Below are positions 1-5,175 of a stretch of 5,175 bases of DNA, piece by piece. The position numbers and the translations under genes are program-made. The stretch's first letter is position 1; the number at the start of each line of letters is the position of its first letter. The stretch lies in NCBI GenBank assembly GCA_964591105.1, contig CAZPZR010000096.1, forward strand, positions 1 to 5,175. Reading direction: 5' to 3'. Below the pieces are notes generated by a model. That model was given only the letters and a program-made list of their open reading frames with translations, was not told the DNA's origin and did no database searches. This DNA comes from CAZPZR01 sp964591105. Lineage in GTDB: Bacteria; Bacillota; Clostridia; Lachnospirales; Lachnospiraceae.

Positions 1-15
1 ATATCAAATTCGTGT

Positions 16-21
16 CATAAT
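16..21 (+). promoter_or_regulatory. Possible extended -10 promoter element of the AraC-family gene
   Basis: CATAAT matches the TATAAT consensus at five of six positions and is preceded by TG one base upstream (positions 13-14), the extended -10 arrangement common in Firmicutes. Transcription would start near 27-30, leaving a leader of about 30 bases before the AraC start codon. A -35 box would fall at or beyond the left edge and cannot be checked. The region is very AT-rich, so a chance match is a real possibility. Confidence 0.35.
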
Positions 22-47
22 GTAAAAAAGTTTAATGAATTTTAATT

Positions 48-53
48 GGAGGT
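48..53 (+). promoter_or_regulatory. Ribosome binding site of the AraC-family gene
   Basis: GGAGGT is a near-perfect Shine-Dalgarno sequence six bases before the ATG at 60. It fixes the start at 60 and suggests efficient translation of the regulator. Confidence 0.85.
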
Positions 54-59
54 AATTTT

Positions 60-800
60 ATGGAACTTTCACAAGAATTATATCACAACGAACTAGATAA
101 TAGTGAATCTGAATTTCTTCATCGTTCACCATCTATCGAATATTCTTTTTATAATGCTGTGAAATCCGGCGATATGGAGACTGTAGTACAGAATTGTGAC
201 AAAGATGCTTTTATAAACTTGGACGGGACAGGAGTTTTATCACGCAATCCTATCACAAATATCAAATATCACTTTGTAGTAACTACCGCTATGATCACTC
301 GTTATTGTATTGAAGGAGGGCTTGAGCCAGAGCAGGCATATCGTCTCAGCGATTTTTACATCTTAAAGATGGATTCTTGCACCACTGTTCGCCAAGTAGC
401 GGATCTTCATCATACAATGGCAAAAGATTTTACTGGAAAAATGATTTTACAGAAGAAAAGTTCTATTCTTTCTAAACCAGTAATGCAGTGTATTGATTAC
501 ATTTATTCACACATTAAAGAACGAATTACGATTCAGGATCTTGCAGAATACACAGGAATGTCATCTAACTATCTTTCTCGTGTATTCAAACAAAATCTCG
601 GAGTATCAATCAGTGACTACATTCGTCAGCTGAAAATTGAGAAAGCTACACACCTTTTAAAATATTCAGATACTCCTATCATCGATATTGCAAATTATTT
701 TTCCTTTTCTTCTCAAAGTCATTTTATTCAAACCTTTGAGAATTTTATTGGAATGACACCAAAAAAATATCGCGATAAGTATTATAAATCTATGTGGTAA
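60..800 (+). CDS. AraC-family transcriptional regulator
   Basis: Predicted cytoplasmic DNA-binding regulator of 246 residues. The C-terminal part (about 138-243) is a typical AraC/XylS domain with two helix-turn-helix units: one at about 156-178 (TIQDLAEYTGMSSNYLSRVF) and one at about 206-228, followed by the family signature around 214-239 (FSFSSQSHFIQTFENF, then GMTPKKYR). The N-terminal part (about 25-125) looks mostly helical and includes the segment EPEQAYRLSDFYILKMD. This kind of N-domain recurs in Firmicutes AraC proteins; I see no AraC-type cupin arm in it, and its ligand is unknown. There are no membrane segments or signal peptide. The start is supported by GGAGGT six bases upstream. 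The gene converges on the two GH94 phosphorylase genes and is separated from them by a shared terminator hairpin. Sugar-responsive control of that operon is plausible, but the regulator could equally serve a gene to the left of the window. Family assignment is firm; the regulated target is inference. Confidence 0.95.
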   Translation: MELSQELYHNELDNSESEFLHRSPSIEYSFYNAVKSGDMETVVQNCDKDAFINLDGTGVLSRNPITNIKYHFVVTTAMITRYCIEGGLEPEQAYRLSDFYILKMDSCTTVRQVADLHHTMAKDFTGKMILQKKSSILSKPVMQCIDYIYSHIKERITIQDLAEYTGMSSNYLSRVFKQNLGVSISDYIRQLKIEKATHLLKYSDTPIIDIANYFSFSSQSHFIQTFENFIGMTPKKYRDKYYKSMW

Positions 801-816
801 ATATTTTTTCTATTAA

Positions 817-861
817 AAAACCAGAATCGTGCAGTAACTTTTACTACACGATTCTGGTTTT
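817..861. terminator. Bidirectional intrinsic terminator between convergent genes
   Basis: The arms 817-831 and 847-861 are perfect 15-base inverted repeats (AAAACCAGAATCGTG and its complement). After one C/A mismatch (832/846), five more pairs (833-837 with 841-845) extend the stem to a three-base CTT loop. Read on the minus strand, the hairpin is followed by a run of six T, two of them beyond the stem-closing four, and then more AT-rich sequence, which suits termination of the phosphorylase operon. On the plus strand it ends in GGTTTTCATTT, a weaker but acceptable U tract for the AraC transcript. It lies 16 bases after the AraC stop and 8 bases after the phosphorylase stop, so it serves both. 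Confidence 0.9.
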
Positions 862-869
862 CATTTAAC

Positions 870-3569
870 TTATACAAATTCGAGATATATCTGATGTTTT
901 TCATCTAGTGATAACTTTTCAATATTTTCCTTTGAAATCCATGCACTTCTTCTTCCGTCATGTTCCATAGGAACTTTATCACAAGTTGCTGTTTTTATTT
1001 GAATGTTTTCCACATTTTTCTTTTGTTTATTCACAATATGAACATCAAATTTTCTATCAGCAAACTCTAAACTTAATGTAGCTTTTCCCTCTTCATCATA
1101 CTGTTCTGGCATCAATGAAGGAGTTATTACTAAATTTCCACACTGTCCTTTCACACCAAATACTTCTGTAATCATTGTAAGCATATACCAACTTGCTGCA
1201 CCTGTTAAGTATGCATAGAGTCCTCGTCCATCATTGTCAAAGTACTCTGGTATTCCAGGATACATCATACTTCTTTCGAAATCCATTGATGAATCCAACA
1301 GTGCCTGTAGAACCTTATGTCCTTCTTTTGCATATCCTCTTTTATAGAGTGCGTTTGCATACATTACTGCCATATGTGAAAATACTGCACCATTTTCTTT
1401 TTCTCCATATGCAAATCCAAACATTCGTCCAAGATCAAACTTTTCTTCCTCAAAGTTAGTATTCAGTCGATATCCTCCTGCTTTTTTCTCAAACAAATAT
1501 TGATCAGCAGATTTACATATTGCCTCTATCTGTTCTTTCTTCGCAGTTCCGCTCATAATTGCAAACACTTGACCTGTTAACATCATGCGCACATGATCTT
1601 CTACTTTTCCTTCTACCTTTTGCTTGTGGTTATCATAATATCCATTAAACCAACCATTTTCTCCATCTTGGATCCATTCATTTAATCGAATATTTTCCAT
1701 TAGCCACTCTGATTTTTCTTCTAGATTTTTAATCAACTGTTCCAAGCAAATTGATATTGTAGCACCACTCACATTATGTGCACACTGTTCTGTATAATTT
1801 TGAAGCAATTCTCTTTTCTTTTCTGCATCATCATATACTTCTCGTCCTGGTGTTAATAATAGTTCTAATTCCTTTGCAATTTCAATTTCGTGGATTCCAC
1901 TAACCTTTTCTAATTCCTTGAGACTCTCTGCAATATCCTTCAAATTTCCTGCATATGCACAAGTAAATGCAACACTTTCTCCGTGTTCCCACGCCATATC
2001 CAGTGCATCATTCCAATCTGCTCCATGTAAGCGCATCTGATTATGTTCTCCAACATCATAAAATGCACACAAATTCTGCAAAAGAATATGTTCTAACATC
2101 GTCCCATAATAAATTTCGCCTTGTTCTGTCTTCTGACATTTTCCATATTCTGCACTCCACTGCGTATCATGCGCAGTTCCTCTTTTGGACTGTAAGTCTT
2201 TAAAATATGGAATTTTTTCAAACAGGACTTCCATATCTCCTGTCTGATCCATATATAATTTTGTCGTTACAAATGGCCAAAATGCATGATCCATCCACAC
2301 ACGTGTAATATTATTTCTATCTGCAATAAATTCTCCCTGTGCATTTCCAATAATCGTAGCATTCGTTCCATCCATTCGTACACCGCCATAATTATCTACG
2401 ATCATCTGGCGTACTCCAGATGGATTCATGATCAGGAGTGCCAAACAATCCTGCCATAAATCTCTCCATCCACGTCCTCCTTTTCCATAATCGTGATATG
2501 GAAGGAAAGAACATCCATAAATCCTTCTGAGAATTGGCTGGAAACAGATCCACTTCAAATAGTTATCCACATCCAAATTTCCTGTTTCAAAGCCAACATT
2601 CACTTTTTCTTTCCAATGCTCTTTGACTTTTTCTAATTCTGAGAGAACTTGCTCTTTTGTATGATAAGCTCCAGCAACTTCTTGAATTTTCTCTTTTTCC
2701 TCTGTCACACCAGTAAGTACAACATAAGCAATTGTCTCACCCTTCTGTAATTTCACAGATTCAAATACCAATCCGCCAAGTGCTTCTTTTCCTTCTATTT
2801 TTTTTCCTGCACCAACTCCTTGTTTGTCTGTTCGTACTGCTTCTGGTGCCAAGAAAGATCCGCCTGTTCCTATGAACATTTCTACCGTTGGAAATAACGC
2901 TTTCGGTGCTGCTCCATCTGCAGTTGATCCACAAACAAAGTATGTTGTATTATTTCTTTGGTGTCCACGCTCATCAAAAGACAGTACCGGAGTAACTTCT
3001 ACTCCATAATCTGTTGTTTCAATCCGATGTAACAGAGATGTTACATGGCGATGATCACGAAGATTATCTGCACTTCTTCCATATATCGGAATTGCTGCAA
3101 TTGGTGTGATTTCTAATTCTTCATCTGAAATGTTTTTCACTTCCATCAGATGAACTTCTGCAATACCATCCAAAGTAACAAAAGATGTGATTTCAGAACG
3201 AAGTCCATATTTTTTTGAAGTTCTTTGGATTTTTTGCCACATAAATCCTGCTTCTAATACACTTTCGTCCTGATCTTCTGTGTATTTTTGATATTCCTGC
3301 TCTGCTGACATCCCACATGCAGACCAATATCCTTTTCCTTTTATACGACACCAAAAATTTCTTGTATTTCGATTGTTATGCAAATTTTCAATGCTCACTG
3401 GTTCCAATAAGAAGTGATTTTGATCTGTTTTGCTATCGCCTCCCAGTGTTGGAGTGATACTTGTTTTTAATCCTTTTTCTCCTGCCAGTGGCATATATAA
3501 TCCACTATAATTTTCAGGATTTTGAATGATAAATGTTCCGTCTCTATCTTGAAATTTTATCTGTTTCAT
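870..3569 (-). CDS. GH94-family glycoside phosphorylase, large laminaribiose-phosphorylase-like type
   Basis: Cytoplasmic enzyme of about 899 residues, expected to cleave a beta-glucoside with phosphate, giving glucose 1-phosphate and a sugar acceptor. Numbered from ATG 3569, the parts are: an N-terminal beta-sandwich (about 1-290); a charged linker helix (about 291-325); an (alpha/alpha)6 barrel (about 333-800); and a C-terminal beta domain. The barrel carries GRGWRDLWQD (365-374) and ADWNDALD (517-524). Asp521, the second Asp of DWND, matches the general acid of characterised GH94 phosphorylases. FSH (His732) and LTG (Thr789-Gly790) match the phosphate-binding loop. About 60 extra residues lie between Asp521 and His732 compared with cellobiose/chitobiose phosphorylases. 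The total length is near that recalled for Paenibacillus laminaribiose phosphorylase (about 910), so laminaribiose is the leading guess; another beta-glucan disaccharide is possible. The open frame extends upstream to a TTG at 3608, but ATG 3569 has a well-spaced GAGGA and avoids overlap with the preceding gene, so it is preferred. The gene is second in the operon and ends at the shared terminator. Confidence 0.88.
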   Translation of the reverse strand: MKQIKFQDRDGTFIIQNPENYSGLYMPLAGEKGLKTSITPTLGGDSKTDQNHFLLEPVSIENLHNNRNTRNFWCRIKGKGYWSACGMSAEQEYQKYTEDQDESVLEAGFMWQKIQRTSKKYGLRSEITSFVTLDGIAEVHLMEVKNISDEELEITPIAAIPIYGRSADNLRDHRHVTSLLHRIETTDYGVEVTPVLSFDERGHQRNNTTYFVCGSTADGAAPKALFPTVEMFIGTGGSFLAPEAVRTDKQGVGAGKKIEGKEALGGLVFESVKLQKGETIAYVVLTGVTEEKEKIQEVAGAYHTKEQVLSELEKVKEHWKEKVNVGFETGNLDVDNYLKWICFQPILRRIYGCSFLPYHDYGKGGRGWRDLWQDCLALLIMNPSGVRQMIVDNYGGVRMDGTNATIIGNAQGEFIADRNNITRVWMDHAFWPFVTTKLYMDQTGDMEVLFEKIPYFKDLQSKRGTAHDTQWSAEYGKCQKTEQGEIYYGTMLEHILLQNLCAFYDVGEHNQMRLHGADWNDALDMAWEHGESVAFTCAYAGNLKDIAESLKELEKVSGIHEIEIAKELELLLTPGREVYDDAEKKRELLQNYTEQCAHNVSGATISICLEQLIKNLEEKSEWLMENIRLNEWIQDGENGWFNGYYDNHKQKVEGKVEDHVRMMLTGQVFAIMSGTAKKEQIEAICKSADQYLFEKKAGGYRLNTNFEEEKFDLGRMFGFAYGEKENGAVFSHMAVMYANALYKRGYAKEGHKVLQALLDSSMDFERSMMYPGIPEYFDNDGRGLYAYLTGAASWYMLTMITEVFGVKGQCGNLVITPSLMPEQYDEEGKATLSLEFADRKFDVHIVNKQKKNVENIQIKTATCDKVPMEHDGRRSAWISKENIEKLSLDEKHQIYLEFV

Positions 3570-3575
3570 CACAAT

Positions 3576-3583
3576 TCCTCTTT
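3576..3583 (-). promoter_or_regulatory. Ribosome binding site deciding the start of the large GH94 gene
   Basis: On the minus strand AAAGAGGA lies six bases before ATG 3569, inside the 19-base gap after the upstream gene's TAG stop (3589-3591). It supports ATG 3569 over the in-frame TTG at 3608 or the GTG directly before the ATG. The short gap favours translational coupling with the upstream gene. Confidence 0.8.
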
Positions 3584-3588
3584 CATTG

Positions 3589-5175
3589 CTATGACATGAA
3601 TAACACAATCTCTGTCTGTTCTGTCAACTTATTCTGTGGAATATAATTTCCTTCCATTGTTTCTCCGTTAACAATCAACTGCTTACATCCAGATTCTACT
3701 TTTCCAGGATTTTCTACAACAATGTGTAAATGACAGCCACGGAAATCTTTTTCTATTTCAAATTTTTCCCATTCTTCTGGTATAGATGGATTAATGCAAA
3801 GTCCATAGAAATCTGGGCGCATTCCCAAAATTCCTTCTACACATCCAACCATTACCGTAGATGCAGTACCTGTCAGCCAATGTACATGTGAACGACCAAA
3901 GTTTGGACTTGCCTTTCCTTCTGTAAATTGTCCATAGCAATATGGCTCTAATTTTCGAATTTCTGCTCTGTCATTTTGTGCTGCTGGTGCGTTCTCCATG
4001 AAATACTGGAATGCTCTGTTTCCATGTCCTCTTAAAGCTTCTGCAAGAATAATCCATCCCTGAGACTGTGAAAAAATACCTGCATTTTCCTTAGTTCCCG
4101 CATTATAAATTACTGCCAGTGCCCCATCAAATGCATGTGCATGATATGGTGGATCCATCAAAATAGCACCATACTCTGTGTTCAATCGATCATATACATT
4201 TTGAAGTGCCAGGTCAGCCTGTTCGTCACTCGCTAATCCACTGATTACAGACCAGCTCTGAGGGTTTAACCACATATTTGCTTCTGGATCTGTTCGTTTT
4301 CCAATCACTTCTCCCGCCTCTGTAAATCCGCGAATAAAACGATCTTCATTCCAACACAATTCTTGAATTAATTTTTCAAGTTTTTCCTGATTTTCATTCA
4401 AATATTCGATATATTCCTGGTCATTTTTATATGCAGCAAATTCTCTTAAAATTGTCATTGCATAATAAAACTGTAGTGCCACAAATGTAGACTCTCCATC
4501 TTTACCAAGTCTGAGACAATCATTCCAGTCCGCATACAATCCTGCTGGCATTCCATGTTTTCCTAAGTGATTCATAGAAAAATCAATCGCACGTTTCAGA
4601 TGCTCATATACCGTTCCTTCGTCCTTATTTGCAAATGGAATAACTTCATCAATAAATTCTACATTTCCTGTTTCTGAAATGTATTTATATACTGTTGGGA
4701 ACAGCCATAATGCATCATCTGCACGATATGCAGGATGCCCTGTTTCTTTTACATAAGATGCATCATCTGGTGTATCTTCATGTCCTGGATTGTGTGTGAA
4801 TTTTACAAGTGGAAGTCCACCTCCATTGTCCACCTGTGCAGAAAGCATAAATCTAATTTTCTCAACTGCCATCTCCGGTGCCAGATGAATCACACCCTGA
4901 ATATCTTGTACAGTATCTCGATATCCATAACCGTTGCGCAGACCACAATATGTAAATGAAGCCGCACGTGACCAAATAAATGTCATAAAACAGTTATATG
5001 CATTCCAAGTATTAATCATTGTATTAAACTCTTCGCTAGGTGTCTTTATTTGAAAATGAGATAACTGTCCATGCCAATATGCAATCAGCTCTTCCATTTC
5101 TTTCTGGCATACAGTTGAACAATCCTCGTAATGTTTTACGATGGTTTCAGCCTCACTGTCATATTTCATTCCAAC
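3589..5175 (-). CDS. GH94-family glycoside phosphorylase, cellobiose/chitobiose-phosphorylase-like, 5' end cut by the window edge
   Basis: This is the C-terminal part of a GH94 phosphorylase expected to split a beta-linked disaccharide with phosphate in the cytoplasm. The frame stays open to the right edge (Val-Gly precede the Met at 5169). The protein begins at the linker helix before the barrel, so the usual N-terminal beta-sandwich of about 270 residues must lie outside. The 5169 ATG is therefore probably internal, and the full length should be near 800. Counting from that Met: linker helix about 7-40; barrel from about 45; RNGYGYRDTVQD (78-89); ADWNDCL (213-219) with Asp217 as likely general acid; TKENAGIFSQSQGW (359-372); EPYCYGQF (408-415); WLTGTAS (431-437) with Thr433-Gly434 in the phosphate loop; and a C-terminal beta domain to 526. 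Position 368 is Gln where characterised cellobiose and chitobiose phosphorylases have a phosphate-binding His. Spacing between motifs is closer to chitobiose than to cellobiose phosphorylase, but the substrate cannot be assigned. The gene is followed after 19 bases by the larger GH94 gene in the same direction, so the two are probably one transcript. The promoter lies beyond the window. Confidence 0.88.
   Translation of the reverse strand, partial: VGMKYDSEAETIVKHYEDCSTVCQKEMEELIAYWHGQLSHFQIKTPSEEFNTMINTWNAYNCFMTFIWSRAASFTYCGLRNGYGYRDTVQDIQGVIHLAPEMAVEKIRFMLSAQVDNGGGLPLVKFTHNPGHEDTPDDASYVKETGHPAYRADDALWLFPTVYKYISETGNVEFIDEVIPFANKDEGTVYEHLKRAIDFSMNHLGKHGMPAGLYADWNDCLRLGKDGESTFVALQFYYAMTILREFAAYKNDQEYIEYLNENQEKLEKLIQELCWNEDRFIRGFTEAGEVIGKRTDPEANMWLNPQSWSVISGLASDEQADLALQNVYDRLNTEYGAILMDPPYHAHAFDGALAVIYNAGTKENAGIFSQSQGWIILAEALRGHGNRAFQYFMENAPAAQNDRAEIRKLEPYCYGQFTEGKASPNFGRSHVHWLTGTASTVMVGCVEGILGMRPDFYGLCINPSIPEEWEKFEIEKDFRGCHLHIVVENPGKVESGCKQLIVNGETMEGNYIPQNKLTEQTEIVLFMS

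Noticed and set aside
38..60. Direct repeat AATTTTA (38-44 and 54-60) as a possible operator before the AraC gene.
   Set aside because: The region is extremely AT-rich, the second copy runs into the start codon, and a seven-base A/T repeat is expected by chance.
1193..1459. Plus-strand open frame of 88 codons opposite the large GH94 gene.
   Set aside because: It lies antisense to well-conserved phosphorylase motifs, its translation has no recognisable domain, and I see no convincing ribosome site.
1967..2203. Plus-strand open frame of 78 codons opposite the DWND region.
   Set aside because: Antisense shadow of the catalytic region; the His-rich, low-meaning translation is expected from the opposite-strand codons.
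2824..3009. Plus-strand open frame of 61 codons opposite the N-terminal domain of the large GH94 gene.
   Set aside because: Short, antisense to a conserved gene, and without a recognisable product.
3569..3608. Possible frameshift or split of one long fused GH94 protein at the junction of the two minus-strand genes.
   Set aside because: The upstream gene ends with a complete C-terminal domain and the downstream gene begins with its own N-terminal domain and ribosome site, so they are two separate, intact genes.
4735..4959. Plus-strand open frame of 74 codons with many Cys and hydrophobic residues.
   Set aside because: Its apparent hydrophobicity comes from reading the barrel-coding region on the opposite strand; nothing else supports a gene.
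5167..5169. ATG at 5169 as the true start of the second GH94 gene, giving a 526-residue protein lacking its N-terminal domain.
   Set aside because: The frame stays open to the edge of the window and the protein begins in the middle of the expected domain order. A gene cut by the window edge explains this better than a natural truncation; only six upstream bases are visible, so no ribosome site can be judged.

Overview
The window is AT-rich and compactly coded. Its genes look like those of a low-GC Firmicute, most plausibly a gut-type Clostridia/Lachnospiraceae bacterium. This placement rests on base composition, purine-rich GGAGG/GAGGA ribosome sites, a Firmicutes-style AraC regulator and GH94 phosphorylases. 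It is an inference from gene style; no rRNA or other marker is present.

Layout: positions 1-59 hold the end of a promoter region (a possible extended -10) and a strong ribosome site. Positions 60-800 (+) encode a 246-residue AraC-family regulator. Positions 801-869 hold a long hairpin placed to terminate transcription from both sides. Positions 870-3569 (-) encode a complete GH94-type glycoside phosphorylase of about 899 residues. After a 19-base gap containing a ribosome site, positions 3589-5175 (-) hold the C-terminal two thirds of a second, different GH94 phosphorylase, whose 5' end lies beyond the right edge. No stretch over 300 bases lacks a gene, and I see no RNA gene, CRISPR array, insertion sequence or prophage remnant.

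The two phosphorylase genes run right to left and are almost certainly co-transcribed, with the truncated one first. Both appear cytoplasmic. The known reaction of the family is reversible phosphorolysis of a beta-linked di- or oligosaccharide to a sugar 1-phosphate plus a shortened acceptor, which conserves glycosidic-bond energy after import. The exact disaccharides cannot be read from the sequence. The large enzyme resembles the roughly 900-residue laminaribiose-phosphorylase-like branch. The truncated one resembles the roughly 800-residue cellobiose/chitobiose-phosphorylase branch but has Gln where characterised members have a phosphate-binding His. The AraC gene converges on the pair and may control it, but the sequence does not prove this.

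The best leads are the His-to-Gln change in the phosphate site and the pairing of two dissimilar GH94 enzymes in one operon. I see no wholly new type of system.
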